Positions 22,584 through 29,834 of a stretch of 30,232 bases of DNA are shown one piece after another. Origin of the DNA: a virus; the IMG/VR virus record IMGVR_UViG_3300036851_000799, positions 1 through 30,232 of that record; one strand, given 5' to 3'. The notes beneath the pieces were generated by a model. It worked only from the letters and a program-made list of their open reading frames with translations, searched no databases and was not told where the DNA came from. The position numbers and the translations under genes are program-made. Each line of letters starts with the position of its first letter. Within the stretch, counting starts at the first letter, position 1.

Positions 22584-23714
22584 ATGCGGACCTTCGCGCT
22601 CGGCGCGGTCATGCTCGAGGAAACGTTCGAGGGCTACCGCGATCTCGCGGAACTGCTCGAGTACTGGACCGAAGTCGACCCGGCCAGCATTGCGGTGCTC
22701 TCGCTCGAGGACGACGGGTACGCGGCCGGCGGGCAGCGACGCCACCTCGTCATGACGGTCAACAACACGTCCGGTGCGTTAGGCACGGTGAAGCTGAGCT
22801 CTCAGGGGCGCGGTGTTGGCACGTGGGCGCCTAACACGGTGCTCACCCAGGTCGCGGCGGATCTCAGCGTGCGCTACAAGGCGGAGCCCGCGCTCGCCGG
22901 CTGCGCGCTCGGCGTGCGCGCGTCGACCAACTTCTTCGGCACGTCGATCTTCGCCGATCCGGCGATCTGTGACGGCGAGTGGCACACGGCGACGGGCACG
23001 TGGCTCATGCAGGACGACAGCGTCGGCGCCGATGGGTTCCACTTCATCGCGACGAACATTCCGATCGGCGCCGAGGGCGCGATCGCGTTCGACGACTACC
23101 GCATCATCCGGCGCGACAACGTCTGGCGGGTGATCGACAACACCTGCCCGGTTGCGTTCATGCGCGCGGACTGGGAGAACGGCATCCGCGAGCGGTTCAC
23201 GTATCCGACGCAGCTGCACACCGCGCGCGATGGATCCGAGTGGCGCGAGTCGCTGCGCATGATCCCGCAGTGGCGCCTCGACTACGTGACGAAGGCCGGG
23301 GACGCGGCCGAGTCGGCGCGCGTCGACGCCTGGCTCTGGCTGAACCAGGGCAAGCGCGTGGCGGTGCCGCGGTGGATCGATGCACTGCCGCTCGCGTCGA
23401 TTCAGTCGAGTGGCCACGAGATCTTCATGTCCGGCGACATCACCGATCGATGGTTCCAACGTCGGCAGCGCGCGCTGATCTGGGAGAGCCCGACGAAGTG
23501 GGAGGCCGTGCCGATCGACACGCTGAACGGAGGCGTGCCATCGCGCATCACCCTCGACCCGACTGAAGCGGCCGTCGTCGGGACATATCGCATCGGGCCG
23601 ACCCTCGTCGTCCCGCTCATGCCCGGGCGCCTGGCGCCGGATCTCCCGTTAGGCCGGCCGAGTAGTCACTACGCGGAGATCCCGCTCGCATTCACCCTCG
23701 AGATGGTGCAGTGA
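22584..23714 (+). CDS. Distal tail or minor tail protein, 376 aa
   Basis: ATG 22584 follows directly on a CCCTAACG word (22576-22582); GAGG at 22566-22569 is a distant ribosome site. The N-terminal third is a jelly-roll-like segment with FHFIATNIPIGAEGAIAFDD typical of a carbohydrate-binding or decoration fold; the remainder (VWRVIDNTCPVAFMRADWEN, then IPQWRLDYVTKAGD and FQRRQRALIWES) looks like a distal tail/Dit-type platform. Position right after the tape measure supports a tail-tip role. Domain reading is tentative. Confidence 0.62.
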   Translation: MRTFALGAVMLEETFEGYRDLAELLEYWTEVDPASIAVLSLEDDGYAAGGQRRHLVMTVNNTSGALGTVKLSSQGRGVGTWAPNTVLTQVAADLSVRYKAEPALAGCALGVRASTNFFGTSIFADPAICDGEWHTATGTWLMQDDSVGADGFHFIATNIPIGAEGAIAFDDYRIIRRDNVWRVIDNTCPVAFMRADWENGIRERFTYPTQLHTARDGSEWRESLRMIPQWRLDYVTKAGDAAESARVDAWLWLNQGKRVAVPRWIDALPLASIQSSGHEIFMSGDITDRWFQRRQRALIWESPTKWEAVPIDTLNGGVPSRITLDPTEAAVVGTYRIGPTLVVPLMPGRLAPDLPLGRPSSHYAEIPLAFTLEMVQ

Positions 23715-24349
23715 GCCTCACGAGCGTCATCTACCGCGGCCACGATCTGCTCAGCGTGATGCCAAACAATCGCGAGGAGCGCGACCAACGCGCCCTTATG
23801 CGCGTCGAGCTGCTCGATAGCCAGACTGGGCAAGTGTCGACGCGGCCGGCGTGGGCGGGGCTGCTGGTTGACCACCCGTTCACCTGGACGCTCGACGGCC
23901 GCGCGGAGATCGGCGACTTCCTGCAGTGGTGTGCGTTCCGCCGCGGGCGTTATACACCGTGCTGGGTGCCGACCTGGCGCCAGGAGCTCACACTCGCCGA
24001 ACCCGCCGGATCCGGGGACACCGAGCTCACGATCGTCGACGTCGGGTACACGACGTCGCTCTTCCCGTCGGAAGCGCGGCGTCACCTGGCCATCATCACC
24101 GCGACGGCGGGCGTTCGGACCATCACGCCGCGGCGCGTGACCGACGCACTCGAGAACGGCGATGGCACCGAAATGCTGACGCTCGAGGCGGCGTCGGGGA
24201 TCGCGCTGCCGATCGACACGATGATCGCGTACCTGGTGCTCGCGCGGCTCGATAGCGATGACGTCGAGCTGCTCTGGTACCACTACCAGGCGGCCGAAGC
24301 GGTCGTTCGACTCGTGGAGCTCCCGCGCGAGCTCGAGGCGTACGCATGA
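23711..24349 (+). CDS. Minor tail protein, 212 aa
   Basis: GTG 23711 lies in a GTGA overlap. The sequence contains HPFTWTLDGRAEIGDFLQWC and RYTPCWVPTWRQELTLAEPA, followed by strands and turns (GSGDTELTIVDVGYTTSLF). This is a commonly seen companion of BR0599-type tail proteins in siphophage and Mu-like tails. No catalytic residues are apparent. It likely belongs to the tail tip complex. Family name uncertain. Confidence 0.58.
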   Translation: MSLTSVIYRGHDLLSVMPNNREERDQRALMRVELLDSQTGQVSTRPAWAGLLVDHPFTWTLDGRAEIGDFLQWCAFRRGRYTPCWVPTWRQELTLAEPAGSGDTELTIVDVGYTTSLFPSEARRHLAIITATAGVRTITPRRVTDALENGDGTEMLTLEAASGIALPIDTMIAYLVLARLDSDDVELLWYHYQAAEAVVRLVELPRELEAYA

Positions 24350-25203
24350 CGGCGATCGCGCTCGAGCGCCGTGGCGCGATGCCGATCGAGTGCTACCGGT
24401 TCCAATACGTCGGCACGTCGACGGCGCTCGCACGGTGGACGTCGTCGGACAGCTCGCGCGACATCTCGATTGCTGCCGCCATTCACCCTACGGGCGGCGA
24501 TATCCTCGAGACGTATCTGCCGGCACCGATCGAGCACGATGATCTCGAGGGCAGCGACGAAGGCGCGGGGACCGGCGTGCGCGTGTCGTTGCCGCAGGAC
24601 GACGCCGAAACGAACCCGCTCGTCGATCTCTTTCGCTTGAGCGAGCCGCCCTTCCCCGTCGAGATGTGCTTGTACCGCGGCCATCGGGGGAGCGGTCACA
24701 CGACTCGCCCGTTCTTCGGCGACGTCGCCGGCGCCACGTTCGCAAACGGATTGTGCACGCTGACGGTCGCACCCAAGCAGGCCGCGCTGGCGAGACGAGT
24801 CCTGCGACAGCTCATCCAGGCGCCGTGCAACAACGTGCTGTACGACTCGTTCTGTGGTGTGAACAAGGCCTCGTTCGGCGTTGCAGGGACGATCGATGCG
24901 ATCGCCGCGGACGGTGTAACGCTGACGGTCTCGGAAGCCAGCGCGTTCGCCGACGGCTACTTCGGTGCTGCCGGACTGCTCGAATTCAGCACGCGGATTG
25001 GCACGATCGTCGAGCACGTGGGCGACCAGCTCACGCTCCGCCGTGCGGTGCCAGGCCTTATCGTCGGCTCCGCGGTGACGATCTACCCCGGGTGCAAGCG
25101 CGATACGACCGATTGCAACGTGAAGTTCAACAACATCGCGAATCACATGGGGTTCCCGTTCGTCCCGTCGATGGATCCGTTCAAGGACGGCGCTCAGGTA
25201 TGA
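24346..25203 (+). CDS. Phage BR0599/DUF2163-type tail tip protein
   Basis: 285 residues from ATG 24346 (ATGA overlap). The C-terminal PGCKRDTTDCNVKFNNIANH and FPFVPSMDP form the characteristic Cys/Asn-Phe/Pro signature of the BR0599 family, with two cysteines likely bridged or metal-bound. The upstream part holds a beta-rich segment (EMCLYRGHRGSGHTTRPFFG). Members sit in tail tips between distal tail and receptor proteins. Size is typical. The stop is followed by an 8-bp gap with a GTTAGGT word. Confidence 0.75.
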   Translation: MTAIALERRGAMPIECYRFQYVGTSTALARWTSSDSSRDISIAAAIHPTGGDILETYLPAPIEHDDLEGSDEGAGTGVRVSLPQDDAETNPLVDLFRLSEPPFPVEMCLYRGHRGSGHTTRPFFGDVAGATFANGLCTLTVAPKQAALARRVLRQLIQAPCNNVLYDSFCGVNKASFGVAGTIDAIAADGVTLTVSEASAFADGYFGAAGLLEFSTRIGTIVEHVGDQLTLRRAVPGLIVGSAVTIYPGCKRDTTDCNVKFNNIANHMGFPFVPSMDPFKDGAQV

Positions 25204-25211
25204 GGCGTTAG

Positions 25212-28200
25212 GTGGCCTTCATTGGGATCGTGATCGCGTGGATCGCCACCTACGTCGCGCAGCAACTGCTGCGCGCGGTCACGTTTCGGCCGGAGAATCA
25301 GAAGCCGGGCCATATCGAGCCGCCGGCACCGCAGGAAGGCGCGACGATTCCGGCCATCTTCGGAACGGTGAAGCTGGCGCCGAACATCGTTGCGTTGCCT
25401 GACGATCCGCCTCGAGAGGTCCCCGTCAAGAAGCGGATCCAGACCTCGATCTTCACGACGCGTAAGCAGACCGTCGCCCATAAGTACCTCGTCACAATGC
25501 AGGGCGTGCTGTGCTGGGGCCCGGTCGACGAGCTGGTCGACATCGTCCTCGCCGACAAGTACTCGATGGCCGGCGGCGCCGGCGTGGTGAACTACCGCGA
25601 GAACGTTGGGCCCGGCGACATCACGGTCGTCATCAATGCTGCCGGCATCGCGCCGTCCCTGCCGCAGGCGTACGCCGCCGGTGGCACGGCGCTCACGCTC
25701 GACGCGCCCTTCCTGTACGGCGGCCGCGATGGCGAGGGCGGCGTCACGGGGACGCTCCGGTTCTACTTCGGCAGCGCGACACAGAATGCGAACGCGTACC
25801 TGGTGACGAAGGTCGCGGATCCCTTCCCCGCCTATCGCGGCCTCTGCTACGCGGTATGGGAACATGTTAACTGCGGGCAGAACCCGTATCTCAAGAACTG
25901 GCACTTCGTCCTCCGCCGCTGCCCGACGACGTTAGGCACGCTCGCCGGCGACGTCACCCTGTCGCGGATCGGCAACGACGCGAACCCGGCCGAGGTGCTG
26001 TACGAGCTGTGGACCGACGCGCGATGGGGCATGGGGCGTCGCGCGAGCGAGCTCGATATCCCGAGCTTCATCGCGGCGCTCGAGACGCTGGCCGACGAAG
26101 AGCTCGGGATCAGCGGGTCGCACGGCGAGAGCGGACAGGCCGACGCGAAAGCCGCCGAGATTCGCCGGCACATCGATGCCACGTTCGGCCCGGATCCGGC
26201 GACGGGGCTGATGCGCCTCAAGCTTATCCGCGATGACTACGACGTCGCGACCCTGCCCGTGTTCAACACGTCGAACACCTCGCGGGTGAACGTCGCACGG
26301 CCGCCGCTCGGGGAGAAGACGACGCAGGTGAAGGTGAACTACACCGACGCCGGCGCGGGCTTCACCACGCGCACGCGGCAGGCGCACAACCCGGCAGTCG
26401 AACGCGCGCAGGGCTACGCGATCGGCGCGGTCGCGAACTACCCGCTGCTTACGACGGGCGCGAACGCCGAGCGTGTAGCGGCGCGCGACTGCCGGACGGT
26501 CTCGGCAACGCTCGCCGCGGGCTCGATCGTCGCTACGCGCGCGGCCGCACGGCTGGCGCCCGGGGAACCATTCATCATCGATTTCCCGGACGACGGGTTC
26601 CCGATGGTCGTGGTGCGTGCGACGCGATCGAAATACGGCTCGATTCATAGCACGGAAGACGTCGAGATCCAGCTGACCGAGGACGTCTTCGCCTCGAGCG
26701 GGGGCGTGTTTGTCACCACGCCGCCCGACGTGTGGGAACCGCCACCGCCGACCGCGTTCCCGAACCTGGTCGTCACACCGGTCCTCACGCTGGACGCAAC
26801 GCAAGGCTGCGTGAAGCTCGTGATCGAAGGGCGCGTCGAGTCGATCGTGAGCATCGAGATGACGCGACAGAAAGGCGGCGAGGCGGCCGAGGCGCCGGTC
26901 GCCTTCGACGCCGACGATCCACCGCAGCTCTGCGTCGATCGCGACGATATCGAGACTGGGCGTATCGCGTGGGTGGTTACCTTCACCCAGGCCGACGGAA
27001 CGGAGGACACTGAGGAAGGCGAGGAAGCAATCCCACCGTTAGGCGCGGATGACGGGAACGCCGACGGGACGCCGGGCAACTGGTCGCACGCGTTCATCAC
27101 TGAGTACGGCGGGACGGCGGTGCTCGGTGCGCACGGAACGGCCGCCGAAGATCTGCCGTGCGGCCTGTACCGCCGGTTCCTCAAGCCCGGCTCATTCCTA
27201 CGTGGCCAGGCGACCGTCGTGGTCGCCGGCGCCATCACGGCGTTTCTCGATCTGAAGGTGTCGCTCGACGGCGGCGACACGTGGGAGACCGACTCGGTCG
27301 GCATTCGCGTCCCGCTCCGCGACGTGAAGCACGCGGTCGGCTTTGCGATCGAAGTGCCCGAAGATTTCGAGGGCGACGTGTTACTGAAGGCTGTCGTCGA
27401 GGGCGGCAACGACGTCGCGGTGCCCGAGCTCCTGAACTTCATCATCGAGTCCACGTCGGCCGAGCCACCGCCAGCAGATGGCGAAGATGAGCCGGTGACA
27501 CCAGGCGTTCCGACGGATGGCCTCGTCGCCTACTGGGCACTCACCGAAGGCAGCGGATCGTCGGTTGCGTCGAAAGACCCGGCGCCATCGGGCCCGTCGC
27601 TCACGCTTGGGTTCACGACGGGCACCGAGTCGGACGCTCGCTTCGACCCGTCGTGGCAGACGGGACCGCGGCGTTTGCGACCGGCTGGGTTCGACCTTGT
27701 GTATTCAGCATTCAGCCATCTGGCAAATATCCCGTCGTACGCCGCTGGCTCCGCATGCTTTATGTACGTTGATGTCACCACGTTTGGAGGACTGGCGAAA
27801 TTCTTTATGGGCATTGGGAACTCGCCATTCACGTATCGAATGGGGGTCGACGGATCGAATAAACTGTTCGCGCAGATTTCCGAAGATTCAGGCGGAGATC
27901 CCGTACGTACGGCGACAGGGACGACGACAATATCGAACGGGTCGAAGCATCTCGTCGGATTCATTCACGACGGCACGAACCTAAACGTCTACGTCGACCC
28001 CGAGGACGGGCTTCCCGAAGGGACTGTGGCCTGTGCGACGGCGAAGTTCGACGCGACGACGGATCTCATCATTGGCGGTGGCGCGTACCCCCCCGGCGCT
28101 GGCCAGCCCGACAACTTCGATCACGGCGACGTGGTGTACGCGTCCGGTGCTGGGGTCGCGAGCTGGACGCCCGATGACATCGCGGGTCTGTTCGCGTGGT

Positions 28201-28229
28201 TCAAACTCACCTACCCGGCGTTGTCATGA
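25212..28229 (+). CDS. Tail tip/host specificity protein with C-terminal LamG-like domain
   Basis: 1005 residues from GTG 25212 (GAGG at 25202-25205). A short hydrophobic N-terminus (FIGIVIAWIATYVAQQLL) leads into a J/GTA-type central tail protein: IPAIFGTVKLAPNIVAL, VLCWGPVDELVDIVLADK, and WTDARWGMGRRASELDI, up to about residue 500. A Pro-rich linker and two beta regions (FPNLVVTPVLTL, VAGAITAFLDLKVSLDGG) follow. The last ~240 residues begin DGLVAYWALTEGSGSS and contain HLVGFIHDGTNLNVYVDPE, a concanavalin-like LamG fold likely to bind surface sugars. Bases ~27690-27990 are clearly lower in G+C than the rest, so the receptor-binding end may be exchanged. Confidence 0.8.
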   Translation: MAFIGIVIAWIATYVAQQLLRAVTFRPENQKPGHIEPPAPQEGATIPAIFGTVKLAPNIVALPDDPPREVPVKKRIQTSIFTTRKQTVAHKYLVTMQGVLCWGPVDELVDIVLADKYSMAGGAGVVNYRENVGPGDITVVINAAGIAPSLPQAYAAGGTALTLDAPFLYGGRDGEGGVTGTLRFYFGSATQNANAYLVTKVADPFPAYRGLCYAVWEHVNCGQNPYLKNWHFVLRRCPTTLGTLAGDVTLSRIGNDANPAEVLYELWTDARWGMGRRASELDIPSFIAALETLADEELGISGSHGESGQADAKAAEIRRHIDATFGPDPATGLMRLKLIRDDYDVATLPVFNTSNTSRVNVARPPLGEKTTQVKVNYTDAGAGFTTRTRQAHNPAVERAQGYAIGAVANYPLLTTGANAERVAARDCRTVSATLAAGSIVATRAAARLAPGEPFIIDFPDDGFPMVVVRATRSKYGSIHSTEDVEIQLTEDVFASSGGVFVTTPPDVWEPPPPTAFPNLVVTPVLTLDATQGCVKLVIEGRVESIVSIEMTRQKGGEAAEAPVAFDADDPPQLCVDRDDIETGRIAWVVTFTQADGTEDTEEGEEAIPPLGADDGNADGTPGNWSHAFITEYGGTAVLGAHGTAAEDLPCGLYRRFLKPGSFLRGQATVVVAGAITAFLDLKVSLDGGDTWETDSVGIRVPLRDVKHAVGFAIEVPEDFEGDVLLKAVVEGGNDVAVPELLNFIIESTSAEPPPADGEDEPVTPGVPTDGLVAYWALTEGSGSSVASKDPAPSGPSLTLGFTTGTESDARFDPSWQTGPRRLRPAGFDLVYSAFSHLANIPSYAAGSACFMYVDVTTFGGLAKFFMGIGNSPFTYRMGVDGSNKLFAQISEDSGGDPVRTATGTTTISNGSKHLVGFIHDGTNLNVYVDPEDGLPEGTVACATAKFDATTDLIIGGGAYPPGAGQPDNFDHGDVVYASGAGVASWTPDDIAGLFAWFKLTYPALS

Positions 28230-28369
28230 GAGGTCATGTGCTGACGGTGCCGCCTAACGTGCCGACCGGCCAGAGGATGCTCATCGGGTGGGTCCACGAC
28301 GGCAAGACGATACGGGTGTACGTCAACGGGCGGCTCATAGAGACACACACCGCAGAGGCGACTGAATGA
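28226..28369 (+). CDS. 47-aa ORF resembling a LamG strand pair
   Basis: ATG 28226 in an ATGA overlap, ending at TGA 28367-28369. The core MLIGWVHDGKTIRVYVNGRL repeats the pattern of the LamG segment HLVGFIHDGTNLNVYVDPE of the preceding protein. It could be the remnant of a second LamG-like domain, split off by a stop, or a small accessory. Coding signs are host-like and a CCTAACG word encodes Pro-Asn. No separate function is known. Confidence 0.5.
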   Translation: MRGHVLTVPPNVPTGQRMLIGWVHDGKTIRVYVNGRLIETHTAEATE

Positions 28370-29079
28370 CCGGCGTGAAAGGACGCCGCTGGGGCGCCGA
28401 CGTGTACCTCGACCCCTCGATCGACATCGGCGCGATTCCATACAAGGGCGCGAACGGACGGCTACTGTGGCTCACGCCGGGTGCCGCGGATCAAGTGATC
28501 ACGTCGAACGGTGTGAGCCCGTCAATTCCATCGTATGAGGATCAAACGGGCGGCGGCGGTGGCGGCAGCGGTGATCTCGTGTTTCTCGAGGAGGCCTCTG
28601 GGTCGGCGGTCTCGTCGCTCGTTCTCAATAGCTGGTACGACGCTGCGTTCGACCACTATGTCTACGTGGCGAAAAATATCCAGCCGTCGAGCAATCAGAT
28701 CATCAGCACAGAAGCATCGACCAATGGTGGGTCGACGTGGCTGACCTCAGCGATTTATCGGTGGGCGTTGGGCTTCGGGTATCCAGGCGGCGACGGAAAG
28801 GACAACGGCACAACGGTTGGATTCCCGATGCGGAACACGGCGACGCCGATCGCTTCCACCGAGGGTTACAGTCACCGCTTGGACTTCATGGACCCCGGCA
28901 GCACGTCGCTCCGCAAGACCATGTTTGGGCTCGTGCACGTGCCGGCGTCCGACATCGGGATCATCACGTTCCACTTTTCCGGCGTCATCGAAACCACAAG
29001 TGCTATCGACGCGATTCGCCTGATCCCGGCGAGCGGGACAATCACTGGAACGATCCGGATGTATGCCTATGCGAGCTAA
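28366..29079 (+). CDS. Tail fibre-like protein, 237 aa
   Basis: ATG 28366 overlaps the previous stop (ATGA). Residues 1-~60 form an attachment segment (VYLDPSIDIGAIPYKGANG, LLWLTPGAADQVITSNGVSP). A poly-Gly hinge GGGGGGSG follows at about 62-69. The C-terminal ~165 residues are beta-rich and end SGTITGTIRMYAYAS, a closing pattern common in siphophage fibres. G+C is lower than in the tail-tube genes. It probably makes the distal fibre tip that contacts the cell. Confidence 0.68.
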   Translation: MTGVKGRRWGADVYLDPSIDIGAIPYKGANGRLLWLTPGAADQVITSNGVSPSIPSYEDQTGGGGGGSGDLVFLEEASGSAVSSLVLNSWYDAAFDHYVYVAKNIQPSSNQIISTEASTNGGSTWLTSAIYRWALGFGYPGGDGKDNGTTVGFPMRNTATPIASTEGYSHRLDFMDPGSTSLRKTMFGLVHVPASDIGIITFHFSGVIETTSAIDAIRLIPASGTITGTIRMYAYAS

Positions 29080-29272
29080 ACTCCCGATCAACCCGGAGTC
29101 GCCGGCTAAGACGGCCGAGCGAGAGCTGGTCGCGATCGCAACGGCGCTGCAATCGGGCAAGGCCACCGACGCGGAGCGCGATACGGCGCTCCTCGCGCTC
29201 CGCGATCGACTGGCGATTCGACCGTCGCGAACGCCTGACGCTGGCGGGTCACTGGGTAAGCACGTACGGTAA
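29063..29272 (+). CDS. Small hypothetical protein after the fibre, 69 aa
   Basis: ATG 29063 or 29069 overlaps the fibre end by 17 bp. The peptide is helical and charged (PAKTAERELVAIATALQSGK), with Leu-Ala-Leu-Arg-Asp. The stop TAA (29270-29272) falls inside a tandem 13-bp duplication. It may be a small fibre chaperone or unrelated. Confidence 0.5.
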   Translation: MPMRAKLPINPESPAKTAERELVAIATALQSGKATDAERDTALLALRDRLAIRPSRTPDAGGSLGKHVR

Positions 29273-29286
29273 GCACGTACGGTAAG
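29255..29286 (+). repeat. 13-bp tandem duplication across a stop codon
   Basis: GGTAAGCACGTAC occurs twice back to back (29255-29267, 29268-29280) and starts a third time (GGTAAG 29281-29286). In copy 2 the TAA is the stop of the preceding ORF. Confidence 0.85.
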
Positions 29287-29294
29287 GCAGCACG

Positions 29295-29310
29295 GCGCCG
29301 GATCCGGCGC
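29295..29310. repeat. 16-bp perfect palindrome
   Basis: GCGCCGGATCCGGCGC is self-complementary over all 16 bases and contains the iterated CGGATCCG. It could form a short hairpin in the message or be a protein target. Confidence 0.8.
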
Positions 29311-29339
29311 TGACAACTCGAGTTCCACCGTTCTCACAC

Positions 29340-29373
29340 ACGGCCCTTCGCTCTCCGGAGCGCGGGGCTGTTT
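29340..29373 (+). terminator. Rho-independent terminator between tail and lysis genes
   Basis: ACGGCCC (29340-29346) pairs with GGGCTGT (29365-29371), with an inner perfect stem CGCTC/GAGCG (29349-29353 with 29358-29362) and a TCCG loop. TTTC follows. It lies in the 136-bp gap 29273-29408, which has no gene, and would end the tail transcript before the lysis genes. It is closely similar to the hairpin at 10097. Confidence 0.65.
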
Positions 29374-29408
29374 CACATCCCCTCGCAACACCCGCTGGCA
29401 GGAGACCC

Positions 29409-29834
29409 GTGGAGGATCACGAGGAACAGGAACGCCGACACACGCAGCCGGGACGGCGGACCGCCGACGCGGTCGCGTTCCGCGAATCGGCCACCTACGA
29501 GGCGGTCATCGACGAAGTCGCCGATGTCGCCAAGGTACTCAAGACGGTCGGCATCAGCTGGAAGCGCTGGGTGGTGTTCGCCGGCGTCTTCGGCGCCATG
29601 GGCGGGGCGGTGATCGGTGCGGTGAACTGGTTAGGCGGTCGATACCAGTCGCCCTACGAGGTCCGGCAAGAGACGGCCGCTCGCATCGCGTCGATCGAGG
29701 ACCGCGTGGGGAACGTCGAGGAAGCGATGGATCTCATGTCCTACCTGCTCTGCGTCCAAATCCGCCGCACGGATCCGGCGGCCGTGCCACCCAAGTGCAA
29801 CGAATCCTCGATCCGGAGGCTCGCTCCCAAATGA
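29409..29834 (+). CDS. Membrane protein, lysis-region (possible holin or spanin)
   Basis: GTG 29409 is preceded by AGGAG at 29400-29404. 141 residues: a charged N-terminus (~50 aa), one clear membrane helix at about residues 56-76 (WVVFAGVFGAMGGAVIGAVN), and a charged C-terminal helix with a heptad-like ARIASIEDRVGNVEEAMDLM. A single-span protein with a coiled coil near the lysis position fits a holin accessory or inner-membrane spanin-like protein. Final role unproven. It overlaps the next ATG as ATGA. Confidence 0.55.
   Translation: MEDHEEQERRHTQPGRRTADAVAFRESATYEAVIDEVADVAKVLKTVGISWKRWVVFAGVFGAMGGAVIGAVNWLGGRYQSPYEVRQETAARIASIEDRVGNVEEAMDLMSYLLCVQIRRTDPAAVPPKCNESSIRRLAPK

Larger units (their letters stand above)
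34..29636. repeat. Dispersed GTTAGGC/GCCTAAC word, window-wide
   Basis: 22 exact copies. + orientation, first bases at 1206, 2944, 6465, 11071, 12486, 16134, 16601, 19259, 19802, 21422, 22778, 23648, 25931, 27038 and 29630. - orientation at 2147, 4539, 6813, 8518, 14265, 22829 and 28252. Nine further copies of the core GTTAGG have another seventh base (34, 448, 9884, 12719, 14275, 17198, 17516, 22576, 25207). In-gene copies are read mostly as TTA-GGC or CCT-AAC. Confidence 0.85.
892..29777. repeat. Dispersed 8-bp palindrome CGGATCCG, window-wide
   Basis: 20 copies start at 892, 2240, 2836, 3622, 4291, 7094, 7583, 8685, 9565, 10553, 11738, 12282, 15303, 16455, 18397, 20608, 24007, 26191, 29299 and 29770. 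A random sequence of this composition would hold about one. Density is higher in the left half. Confidence 0.85.
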
